From: CAWARU01 sp963805795
GTDB taxonomy: Bacteria > Pseudomonadota > Gammaproteobacteria > UBA6186 > Azoamicaceae
Assembly (NCBI GenBank): GCA_963805795.1
Contig: CAWDVG010000001.1
Span: forward strand, 496,001-560,000
Reading direction: 5' to 3'
DNA: 64,000 bases
Position 1 is the first letter of the stretch. Each line of letters begins with the position of its first letter. A program made the position numbers and the translations under genes. This document shows positions 1-7,385 of this stretch, piece by piece. The notes below the pieces were generated by a model. The model was not told the DNA's origin, made no database searches, and saw only the letters and a list, made by a program, of their open reading frames with translations.

Positions 1-621
1 ATCTTTTGCCCAGTTTAAAACTTTTTCATAAGGCACTACGCTGTCTGCTGTTCCTTGTATGATAACCCAAGGGCAGGTGGGTAATAAAGTTTTATCGAAT
101 GCAAAATGATGCACAGGAGGAGCAACCGATAACAAAGCCTGTACTGGAAATGTTTTGGGTTCCGCTGCAACTTGCAAAGCAATATAGGAACCAAAGGAAA
201 AACCCGCTAACCAGAATTGTATGTCGGGGAAAATACCCTGAAAGAAACTTAACACTGCCTCCAAATCCATTCGTTCCCCAACACCCTGATTATAATGGCC
301 TTCGCTTTCCCCCACACCTCTAAAATTAAAACGTACGGTGGGCATGGCTAGATTTTGCCAAGCCTTGCATATGGTGGTGACAACCTTATTATGCATAGTG
401 CCTTGATATAATGGATGTGGGTGACAGACAACTCCAATGGTTTTTAAGTTTGGGTATAGATTCATGGCATCAAGATTTGGAATCGGGTTATCTGGGTCAA
501 CCGTTTTGTCTTTAACAAATGCGCTAATATTAGGGAGTCCATAAACCAAAGTTTCTAATTGCCCACTTGGGCCATTGATAAATATTTTTTCCTCACCAGC
601 CTTGAGATTGTTGATAGACAT
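1..621 (-). CDS. Alpha/beta hydrolase, COG2945-like (partial)
   Basis: The gene starts with ATG at 621 and runs off the left edge, so 207 N-terminal codons are visible. Residues about 60-80 carry an HPHP...GTMHNKVV segment, typical of the COG2945 'predicted alpha/beta superfamily hydrolase' group, where it shapes the oxyanion region. The nucleophile elbow GFSFG lies near residue 140, and a GTADSVVPY segment near residue 193 holds the likely catalytic Asp. The catalytic His would lie beyond the edge. No signal peptide is visible, so it is probably cytoplasmic. Substrate unknown. It starts 14 nt after the stop of the upstream unknown gene (636-1193), so the two may be co-transcribed; an AAAGGA sits about 10 nt before the ATG. 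Confidence 0.8.
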   Translation of the reverse strand, partial: MSINNLKAGEEKIFINGPSGQLETLVYGLPNISAFVKDKTVDPDNPIPNLDAMNLYPNLKTIGVVCHPHPLYQGTMHNKVVTTICKAWQNLAMPTVRFNFRGVGESEGHYNQGVGERMDLEAVLSFFQGIFPDIQFWLAGFSFGSYIALQVAAEPKTFPVQALLSVAPPVHHFAFDKTLLPTCPWVIIQGTADSVVPYEKVLNWAKD

Positions 622-635
622 TTAACTCAAATCCT

Positions 636-1193
636 TTAGGAGGGTAAATCAGCTGAGACATCAGAAGAAGTCATACTCATACACATGTGAGTATTAATTG
701 TCGTTGCTTTTGCATCGTTGTTAGGTGGAACCAAGGGTTTTGCAGAAGCATTTGCAATAACAAAAGCGTTTAGAATAGTCACATCTGGTTTATTGATTTG
801 ATTAATCTTTAACTTTTTAGCATCATATAATAACGTCATAAGTTCTCTTTCTACTTTTCTCTTATCTTCGAGAAATATATTATGCTCATTTCTCTCAGAT
901 TCTTTTATTAATATCGGGTCAGTTTCATTATGCAAGCAATCAACATGATAAGCCTTTTCTTTGTTAAGCAAGCTTACTCCATTACAGCGCAAATTGATAT
1001 TTTTTAATCCTTTTGTTTTTAAAAAAACAATAATCTCTTGCGCTTCTTTTTCTGTCATAGCGGAAGATTTAATAAATTTATAATGATTTTCTAAACCACT
1101 ATCAAATTCCCAAGTAACTGCAGAAACAGGCGCATTGCCTGTGAATCCTACTAACAATCTTTTCATTTCAACCGTATAATAAATAATTGACAT
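636..1193 (-). CDS. Hypothetical protein, 185 aa
   Basis: I do not recognise this protein. An ATG at 1217 would add eight residues, but the ATG at 1193 is preceded by a good GGAG about 6 nt upstream and is preferred. The N-terminal half (MSIIYYTVEMKRLL...) looks like a small alpha/beta domain. The middle (about residues 100-135) is charged and helical, and the C-terminus is Ser/Thr/Asn-rich low complexity. There is no signal peptide or membrane segment. It lies between the AAA ATPase gene and the hydrolase on the same strand, with short gaps, so all three could share a transcript. Confidence 0.6.
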   Translation of the reverse strand: MSIIYYTVEMKRLLVGFTGNAPVSAVTWEFDSGLENHYKFIKSSAMTEKEAQEIIVFLKTKGLKNINLRCNGVSLLNKEKAYHVDCLHNETDPILIKESERNEHNIFLEDKRKVERELMTLLYDAKKLKINQINKPDVTILNAFVIANASAKPLVPPNNDAKATTINTHMCMSMTSSDVSADLPS

Positions 1194-1281
1194 ATGTACT
1201 CCATTGTAATTTTTCATAATTTAGAAAATAAACTTTCTATGTAAAATTTTTAACTAAACCAAAATACTATAATACCTTACG

Positions 1282-2730
1282 TCATTGCAAGAGTAGTTGT
1301 CTAAAATCTATTATTTTATAAAAAAAATCTGAGTCTTCAATGTCTTCAGTAACTCCGTTGACATGAATCAAGACGGGTAAGCAAGTAAACCCCTTGGGCA
1401 TATTGATTTTTAATAACTTTGAACGTAGTTTTTCGACAACGCCATGTCCTATTTTATGGGTTGAAAATTTTATTTCACATGCAAATAAAGTTTGAAATTT
1501 AGTTTGTATGAGATAATTAATCTGACAGCCAGATTGTTTTAATGTTGGCTTTTGGAAGTAAGGATTGTCGGAAATAATTTCATCTGGTTTTATATTCAAT
1601 AGTGTCCAAATGTTGGATCGATTATTTAATATAATATTTTCAAATTGTAGCCCCATAATACTTTCCCAATTAGGGAGAGTAAAGATATTTTTTAATTTGA
1701 ACTGACCCGCATGAATTTTAGTTAATTTAGGAGCAATATATTTAAAGTAAAAACGAAGATAATTATCTTTTAGTCGAAGTTGACTTAGTCTGATATCTTC
1801 CCCTGTCTTTATTGACCAGGTGTAGTCGCGACTCACGAAGCCTGCAAGCATTAAATCTTCTAAGTATTCACTTAAAGAACCACTTTTTTTGTAATTTAAT
1901 GATTCCATTATTTCAAGTTGTTCTCTCGGCCCTTGAGATAATTCTTCAACAATTCTGCCACAGATCTTCTTTCTTCTTCCAAAAAGATCATTAAATATAT
2001 ATTTAAACTCTTCTACTAATATTCCGTCTGCTGTAAAACATAAGTTTTTAATATTTTCAGCAGCCGAATAGTTAAAATTGATTAATTCTATATACCAGGG
2101 TATTCCGCCGGTTAATGCCAAAATAAGAAATTTTTCAAAAATAGATCTTTTGAAGCCTAGCGCGTCTAATAAATGATTGCAATCTTTAAGTGGCAGTTCT
2201 GTTAATGTGATCTTATGTGCTATTCTGCCAAAAAATCCTGTGTCTCTTAGAATATTTTTTTCTATCCATGAGGATACTGATCCACATAATATTAATATTA
2301 ACTTTGGATTATTCTTTAAATACTGTTCCCATATGTTTTTTAGTTTTCCTAAAAAATTTTCATCTTTTGAACCCATCCAAGATATTTCATCCAATAAAAT
2401 AATGATTCGACCCTGCCTTACTTCTTTTGATAGGAGAAAAAATAAATCACTCCAATCGTTTGCTTTAACATTAGGGACTTGGCATTGGAGAGATAGTTGT
2501 TTCGCAAATTCATCTCGTTGCATTTGTGCGGTAATATTTTTTTTCGGTGGAAGACCGGCAAAGCTATAAAATTTCATTCCTTTGGCGAATTCGCTTATTA
2601 AACGACTTTTACCAATTCGTCGTCGGCCCCGAATAACTACTAGGCTGGCTGTTTTTTTATCCAGTAAATCTCTTAAAGATTTTAACTCATACTCTCTTCC
2701 AACAAAGGGGGGGGCGTTATTGTTTTGCAT
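1282..2730 (-). CDS. AAA family ATPase, COG1672/DUF234 type
   Basis: 482 aa. An N-terminal P-loop ATPase domain has Walker A GRRRIGKS (residues 35-42) and Walker B ILLDE (111-115). The long helical middle fits the winged-helix part of the 'archaeal-type ATPase' group. The C-terminus (about 401-430) has a PD-(D/E)xK-like stretch, QIN...CEIKF, in which the first acidic position normally seen as QID is Asn405 while E419 and K421 remain, so nuclease activity may be lost. Function is not established for the family; many copies are mobile or toxin-like. Start: AGGAG lies 6 nt before the ATG. Codons 6-8 contain a run of eight C (eight G on the + strand, 2707-2714), a possible slippage site. A near-perfect 46-nt dyad lies just upstream. 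Confidence 0.8.
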   Translation of the reverse strand: MQNNNAPPFVGREYELKSLRDLLDKKTASLVVIRGRRRIGKSRLISEFAKGMKFYSFAGLPPKKNITAQMQRDEFAKQLSLQCQVPNVKANDWSDLFFLLSKEVRQGRIIILLDEISWMGSKDENFLGKLKNIWEQYLKNNPKLILILCGSVSSWIEKNILRDTGFFGRIAHKITLTELPLKDCNHLLDALGFKRSIFEKFLILALTGGIPWYIELINFNYSAAENIKNLCFTADGILVEEFKYIFNDLFGRRKKICGRIVEELSQGPREQLEIMESLNYKKSGSLSEYLEDLMLAGFVSRDYTWSIKTGEDIRLSQLRLKDNYLRFYFKYIAPKLTKIHAGQFKLKNIFTLPNWESIMGLQFENIILNNRSNIWTLLNIKPDEIISDNPYFQKPTLKQSGCQINYLIQTKFQTLFACEIKFSTHKIGHGVVEKLRSKLLKINMPKGFTCLPVLIHVNGVTEDIEDSDFFYKIIDFRQLLLQ

Positions 2731-3073
2731 ACTTACTCCTAATTATCTTGCACTATAAAGCATTTTTGCTTTTTGGTGCAAGATAATAAACAAATGTTTT
2801 ATTTGTAAAAAATGAAATACAAAATAAATTTAGTAAAAAAACATGCAAAAAATGAAAAAAATATTATATATCAATATATTGTAAATATATGAATGATATT
2901 TTTAGAAAGAAATTTTTGCTAAGATAATGTGTATATTCATTATAGAGTAGCGCGATAATCCTCCCTTCCGAGAAGAGCGACCCAGCATAAAACAGTTCAC
3001 TATTGGTTGACTTTCAGCTAAACTAGAATGTATATAAAACCACATTTTTTAGCTGTAGGGCATTGAAAGATAA
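2731..3073. other. Divergent AT-rich intergenic region
   Basis: 343 nt between the minus-strand ATPase gene and the plus-strand DUF3579 gene. Apart from the dyad at 2742-2787 it is very AT-rich with A/T tracts (2800-2935) and must hold both promoters. I cannot assign convincing -35/-10 pairs and see no RNA gene. Confidence 0.5.
2742..2787. promoter_or_regulatory. Near-perfect 46-nt dyad upstream of the AAA ATPase gene
   Basis: Outer arms 2742-2753 (ATTATCTTGCAC) and 2776-2787 are exact reverse complements. Inside them 2758-2762 (AAGCA) pairs with 2767-2771 (TGCTT). The dyad sits 12-57 nt upstream of the ATPase start codon, so it could be an operator for a dimeric regulator or an RNA hairpin in the leader. 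It has no T-run like a terminator on the gene's strand. Confidence 0.55.
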
Positions 3074-3388
3074 ATGAAAGATAAAGGTTCAAAGAAAATT
3101 ATTATTGAAGGAGTCACCGAAGATGGACAGCAATTTCGTCCAAGCGATTGGGCAGAGCGTATGTCTGGGAGCTTATCGACCTTTCGAAACCATCGTATTT
3201 TTTATTCACCTCTTTTAAAACCCACAGTTCAAAATGAAAACAAATGTATTATGTTAGATAAATCCTTAAAACAGTCTAATCCTGCCCTTTATGAGCATAT
3301 ACTTGATTTTGCAAGGAAGAATAAATTAAAAATTTGTGGTGAGGAAGATAATAATAACAATGATAATGGAAAAGAAAATGGTGGTTAA
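3074..3388 (+). CDS. DUF3579 domain protein
   Basis: 104 aa. The pattern from residue 8, IIIEGVTEDGQQFRPSDWAE, followed by RMSGSLSTF and a C-terminal half with YSPLLKPT...KCIMLDKSL and a helix (NPALYEHILDFARKN), matches the small DUF3579 family of beta- and gammaproteobacteria. Function is unknown. The Asp/Asn-rich tail (EDNNNNDNGKENGG) is low complexity. There is no signal peptide. It is single-gene, convergent with the SDR gene. Confidence 0.7.
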   Translation: MKDKGSKKIIIEGVTEDGQQFRPSDWAERMSGSLSTFRNHRIFYSPLLKPTVQNENKCIMLDKSLKQSNPALYEHILDFARKNKLKICGEEDNNNNDNGKENGG

Positions 3389-3467
3389 TACTTACTTAAT
3401 AGTCTACTAATCTACTAATAAGAGTTAGATAGAAGTTAGAAAAGGCCAATAGAAGTTTCAACAGGTC

Positions 3468-4232
3468 CTATTGCGCGCCTAAACGTACAGCACCATCCAA
3501 ACGAATCACTTCTCCATTGAGCATGGTATTATCCAAAATATGTAACACCAATTTAGCAAATTCTTCTGGTTTGCCAAAGCGTTTTGGAAATAATACAGAA
3601 TGCATCAAACTTTCTTGAACTTTCTCTGGCAAGCTAGCCACCATGGAAGTCTCAAAGGGTCCTGGTGCAATGGTGTTAACTCGAATATGATATCTCGCAA
3701 GTTCGCGGGCAAGCGGTAGAGTCATTGCGACAATTGCGCCCTTAGAAGCGCTATAAGCAGCTTGCCCAATCTGTCCTTCAAAAGCTGCTATCGATGCCGT
3801 ATTAATAATAACACCTCGTTCTTCTGTTTCTACGCTGGGATCGAGCTTAGACATGGCAAAAGCGGCTAATCGCAGTACATTGAAAGTTCCAAAAAGATTG
3901 ATTTTAACATCCTGCTGAAAATCATCTAATGGCATGGGTCCATTTTTACCAATCACCAATTTTCCTGTGGCTATCCCAGCGCAATTCACACAGATTCTGG
4001 GGATTCCCCAACGCTCTTCCATATCGATAAAGGCATTGCCTAGTTTTAAGCTATCGGAAACATCACATTGAATCGCAAAGCCTCCAATTTCTTTGGCTAA
4101 TTTTTCGATTTCTTCTAAATGGATATCTAATAAAGCTACTCTAGCCCCAGCTTCTGCCAACATTTTTGCGGTTGAATAGCCCATCCCTGAACCGGCGCCT
4201 GTGACCAAAGCTACGGTGTTCTTAAGTTCCAT
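3468..4232 (-). CDS. SDR-family dehydrogenase, HSD17B10/3-hydroxyacyl-CoA type
   Basis: 254 aa from the ATG at 4232, which has AAAGGA 7 nt upstream; a TTG at 4253 would add seven residues without support. Classical SDR signatures are all present: the cofactor-binding TGAGSGMG (11-18), NCAG (83-86), catalytic Ser147, Tyr160 and Lys164 (YSASK), and the family-typical APGPF after the active site. The overall pattern fits type-2 3-hydroxyacyl-CoA dehydrogenases, NAD-dependent enzymes of branched-chain or fatty acyl oxidation. It is divergent from the isovaleryl-CoA dehydrogenase gene, which supports a role in acyl-CoA catabolism. Exact substrate is inference. Confidence 0.8.
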   Translation of the reverse strand: MELKNTVALVTGAGSGMGYSTAKMLAEAGARVALLDIHLEEIEKLAKEIGGFAIQCDVSDSLKLGNAFIDMEERWGIPRICVNCAGIATGKLVIGKNGPMPLDDFQQDVKINLFGTFNVLRLAAFAMSKLDPSVETEERGVIINTASIAAFEGQIGQAAYSASKGAIVAMTLPLARELARYHIRVNTIAPGPFETSMVASLPEKVQESLMHSVLFPKRFGKPEEFAKLVLHILDNTMLNGEVIRLDGAVRLGAQ

Positions 4233-4301
4233 TGCAGATCCTTTACCATTCAATATTATGATTAGTATAGAGTTAGTATATAATTATGGGTAGGTGAGAA
4301 C

Positions 4302-4331
4302 GATGGGGTCTAGTCCGGATTTGAGCCCATC
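4302..4331. repeat. Degenerate copy of the GGGGTCAAAGCCGGAC palindrome
   Basis: Positions 4302-4310 match the outer left arm of the element at 5507-5599 (GATGGGGTC). Positions 4313-4331 match the last 19 nt of its right arm with two mismatches. The loop and inner stem are missing, as if internally deleted. It sits 20 nt before the ivd start. Confidence 0.55.
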
Positions 4332-4351
4332 CACAACATTCAAGGAAAAAC

Positions 4352-5530
4352 ATGCCAAAGCCATTGGATTTTGATCTCAGTGAAACCACAAACCTACTTC
4401 GTGAAACCGTTCAAAGCTTTGCAGCCAAAGAAATAGCACCGCTCGCAGCCAAAATTGATCAAGAAAACCAATTTCCAAATGAATTATGGCGAAAAATGGG
4501 TAATATGGGCCTTTTGGGTATCACGGTCGATGAAGCCTATGGTGGATCACAAATGGGCTATATTGACCATGTTATTGCGATGGAGGAAATTAGTCGTAGT
4601 TCCGCTTCAATTGGTCTAAGTTACGGTGCTCATTCCAATCTTTGTGTGAATCAAATCCATCGTCAAGGTAACAAGTCGCAAAAAGAACGCTATTTGCCCA
4701 AATTAATAAGCGGTGAATTTATCGGTGCATTAGCTATGAGTGAATCGAATGCAGGTTCCGATGTGATGCATATGCGTTTGCATGCCGAAAAGAAGGGTGA
4801 TCGCTATATTTTGAATGGCACAAAAATGTGGATTACCAATGGACCCGATGCCGATGTTATTATCGTTTATGCAAAAACACGAGAAGAAAAATTAACAGCC
4901 TTTATTATTGAAAAAAATATGCAGGGCTTTAGTACCGCACAAAAATTAGATAAATTAGGCATGCGTGGCTCTAACACTTGTGAATTAGTATTTCAGGATT
5001 GCGAAGTGCCCGAAGACAATATTTTAGGTCGTTTGAATGGAGGCACAGAAGTACTCATGACGGGTCTAAATTATGAACGGGTGGTTTTAGCCGGTGGCCC
5101 TGTGGGTATTATGCAAGCCTGTTTGGATGTGGTATTGCCTTATGTTCATGAACGTGAACAATTTGGTCATCCCATTGGGGAGTTTCAATTTATGCAGGGC
5201 AAGCTGGCAGATATGTATACTGCACTTTGTGCCAGTCGTTCTTACCTTTACACCGTTGCCAAGGCCTGTGATCGTTCTAAAACAAACCACACTGAAATTA
5301 GTAATAAGGATGCTGCAGGTGTTATTCTGTTTGCCTCAGAGCATGCAACGCAAATGGCTTTGCAAGCCATTCAATGTTTGGGAGGTAATGGATATATCAA
5401 TGAATACCCCACTGGGCGATTGTTACGGGATGCTAAGTTGTATGAAATTGGAGCAGGAACATCAGAAATTCGTCGAATGTTAATCGGTAGAGAATTGTTT
5501 AAACAAGATGGGGTCAAAGCCGGACAATAG
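4352..5530 (+). CDS. ivd: Isovaleryl-CoA dehydrogenase (acyl-CoA dehydrogenase family)
   Basis: 392 aa flavoprotein predicted to oxidise isovaleryl-CoA to 3-methylcrotonyl-CoA in leucine breakdown, passing electrons to ETF. The FAD/substrate signature AMSESNAGSDV lies at 128-138 and WITNGPDADV at 160-169. Glu242 in NYERVVLAGGP is at the position of the isovaleryl-CoA dehydrogenase catalytic base, which sets it apart from other acyl-CoA dehydrogenases. The C-terminal dinucleotide motif GAGTSEIRR is present. Start: AAGGA precedes the ATG. Oddity: the last six codons and stop (GVKAGQ*) lie inside the left arm of the palindrome at 5507-5599, so this C-terminus comes from the repeat. Next downstream is mccB, the following step. 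Confidence 0.88.
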   Translation: MPKPLDFDLSETTNLLRETVQSFAAKEIAPLAAKIDQENQFPNELWRKMGNMGLLGITVDEAYGGSQMGYIDHVIAMEEISRSSASIGLSYGAHSNLCVNQIHRQGNKSQKERYLPKLISGEFIGALAMSESNAGSDVMHMRLHAEKKGDRYILNGTKMWITNGPDADVIIVYAKTREEKLTAFIIEKNMQGFSTAQKLDKLGMRGSNTCELVFQDCEVPEDNILGRLNGGTEVLMTGLNYERVVLAGGPVGIMQACLDVVLPYVHEREQFGHPIGEFQFMQGKLADMYTALCASRSYLYTVAKACDRSKTNHTEISNKDAAGVILFASEHATQMALQAIQCLGGNGYINEYPTGRLLRDAKLYEIGAGTSEIRRMLIGRELFKQDGVKAGQ

Positions 5531-5599
5531 ATAAATCAGTTAGTCATAAATATTGTGCTTTCAATAGAGATTTGTCTATTGTCCGGCTTTGACCCCATC
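5507..5599. repeat. Dispersed palindromic element, copy with 31-bp stem
   Basis: Left arm 5507-5537 and right arm 5569-5599 are reverse complements over 31 bp with one mismatch, around a 31-nt loop. The core is GGGGTCAAAGCCGGACAAT. The left arm overlaps the 3' end of ivd and supplies its stop codon. The right arm ends 26 nt before the mccB start. In RNA it forms a strong intercistronic hairpin. Copies or fragments occur at 4302-4331, 9942-10027 and 60861-60876. Confidence 0.85.
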
Positions 5600-5625
5600 A
5601 AATCCATCAAATCATGGGAATATCA

Positions 5626-7257
5626 ATGGCTATCATTCAATCAAAAATCAAAAGCGAAGATGCAGAATTTCAACGCAATGCTAAAAATACACAAAAACAA
5701 ATTGATGAACTTCGAGATATGCTTTCTAAGATTCAATTGGGAGGAGGTGCCGAGTTAAATACAAGGCACATAGAACGTGGAAAGCTATTAGTGCGTGATC
5801 GCATTCAACATTTGTTAGATCCGAATTCAACCTTCCTTGAATTATCAGCACTTGCTGCCTATCAAATGTATGATGAAGAAGTTGCAGCCGCAGGCATTAT
5901 TACAGGAATGGGGACAGTGGCAGGTTTAGAATGCATGATTATTGCCAATGATGCGACTGTAAAAGGGGGAACCTATTACCCCATGACGGTCAAAAAACAT
6001 CTTCGTGCACAGGATATAGCAAAAGCGAATCGTCTTCCTTGTATTTATCTCGTAGATTCAGGTGGAGCAAACTTACCATATCAGGATGAAGTTTTTCCAG
6101 ATAGAGATCATTTTGGACGTATTTTTTATAATCAAGCACAAATGTCGGCTCTGGCGATTCCACAAATTGCGGTTGTATTGGGATCTTGTACGGCTGGTGG
6201 TGCCTATGTTCCTGCTATGAGTGATGAAAGCATTATGGTGAAAAATCAAGCAACCATTTTTTTGGCTGGCCCCCCTTTAGTGAAAGCCGCCATTGGGGAA
6301 GAGGTGACAGCTGAAGCTTTAGGCGGTGCAGATTTGCATTGCAAAGTATCTGGCGTTGCAGATCATTATGCCGATAATGAAATGCATGCATTAAATATGG
6401 CTCGGGAATTGATCAGGAATACGAATCAACACCAACGGAAGAACACGCCATGGAACTTGACAGATCCAAAACCAAATCCCAATCCCAAACCGCCACTATA
6501 TCCCGCTGAAGAATTAAATGGCATTATTCCAGAGGATCCCCGCAGGCCTTATGATGTCAGAGAAGTTATTGCCCGTATTGTGGATGGTTCAGAATTCCAA
6601 GAATTTAAAGCGCTCTATGGGAAAACCTTGGTTTGTGGTTTTGCTCATATTGAAGGCTATCCAATCGGAATTTTGGCTAATAACGGTATTTTATTTAGTG
6701 AATCGGCCCTAAAAGGGACACATTTTATTGAGTTATGTTGTCAGAGAAAAATCCCTTTATTGTTTTTACAAAATATTACCGGTTTTATGGTGGGAAGCCA
6801 ATGTGAAGCCGGAGGGATTGCGAAACACGGTGCTAAGTTAGTGATGGCTGTTGCCTGTGCTAATGTACCCAAATTTACTGTGATTATCGGAAATAGTTTT
6901 GGCGCAGGAAATTATGGCATGTGTGGGCGGGCTTACGAACCGCGACTCTTATGGAGCTGGCCTAATGCCAGAACGGCGGTAATGGGCGGCGAGCAAGCGG
7001 CAAATGTTTTGGCAGATGTACAGCGTTCCAAAAGAGAAAAACAGAAAAATCCTTGGGATAGTGAAGAAGAGAAACAATATAAAAAGAGCATTCAAGAAAA
7101 ATATGAGAAAGAATCCCATGCCTATTATGCTGCTGCCAGGCTTTGGACGGATGGCATTATAGAGCCTAGCGATACCAGACGTGTGCTTGCATTCAGTATT
7201 GCCATGGCCTTAAGTGCGCCCATTGAACAAACACATTTTGGGGTTTTCAGAATGTAG
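5626..7257 (+). CDS. mccB: Methylcrotonyl-CoA carboxylase beta subunit (carboxyltransferase)
   Basis: About 543 aa. It is the carboxyltransferase subunit that carboxylates 3-methylcrotonyl-CoA to 3-methylglutaconyl-CoA using carboxybiotin. The stretch YLVDSGGANLP, then FPDRDHFGRIFYNQAQMS, GSCTAGGAYVPAMSDE and FLAGPPLVKAA is characteristic of MCC beta rather than propionyl-CoA carboxylase. The C-terminal half has NITGFMVG and GNSFGAGNYGMCGRAY (second crotonase-like domain). Start: the ATG at 5626 has GGGA about 6 nt upstream; the in-frame ATG at 5614 lacks a ribosome site. It follows ivd across a palindrome and is probably in the same operon. The biotin-carrying alpha subunit is not in the window. 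Confidence 0.87.
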   Translation: MAIIQSKIKSEDAEFQRNAKNTQKQIDELRDMLSKIQLGGGAELNTRHIERGKLLVRDRIQHLLDPNSTFLELSALAAYQMYDEEVAAAGIITGMGTVAGLECMIIANDATVKGGTYYPMTVKKHLRAQDIAKANRLPCIYLVDSGGANLPYQDEVFPDRDHFGRIFYNQAQMSALAIPQIAVVLGSCTAGGAYVPAMSDESIMVKNQATIFLAGPPLVKAAIGEEVTAEALGGADLHCKVSGVADHYADNEMHALNMARELIRNTNQHQRKNTPWNLTDPKPNPNPKPPLYPAEELNGIIPEDPRRPYDVREVIARIVDGSEFQEFKALYGKTLVCGFAHIEGYPIGILANNGILFSESALKGTHFIELCCQRKIPLLFLQNITGFMVGSQCEAGGIAKHGAKLVMAVACANVPKFTVIIGNSFGAGNYGMCGRAYEPRLLWSWPNARTAVMGGEQAANVLADVQRSKREKQKNPWDSEEEKQYKKSIQEKYEKESHAYYAAARLWTDGIIEPSDTRRVLAFSIAMALSAPIEQTHFGVFRM

Positions 7258-7288
7258 AGATTGACGAAGCGCAACCTATGTATGATAA

Positions 7289-7303
7289 TAATAATGATTC
7301 TCA
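7289..7303. promoter_or_regulatory. Fur box upstream of feoB
   Basis: TAATAATGATTCTCA matches the 7-1-7 Fur core TGATAATnATTATCA at 12 of 14 defined positions, and the flanking bases (GATAATAATAATGATTCTC) fit the 19-bp consensus. It lies about 85 nt upstream of the FeoB-like gene, as expected for iron repression of ferrous iron uptake. Confidence 0.65.
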
Positions 7304-7385
7304 TTTAGCTTTGCGACAGAATGGCTAAAGAGTTTCAATTATTTAGTTAGTTAAATATTTAAATTGGTAAGGTCTCGTATCGATC

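Noticed and set aside
1812..2569. Open frames on the + strand opposite the AAA ATPase gene
   Set aside because: They follow the shadow of the real gene and have no family signature or ribosome site.
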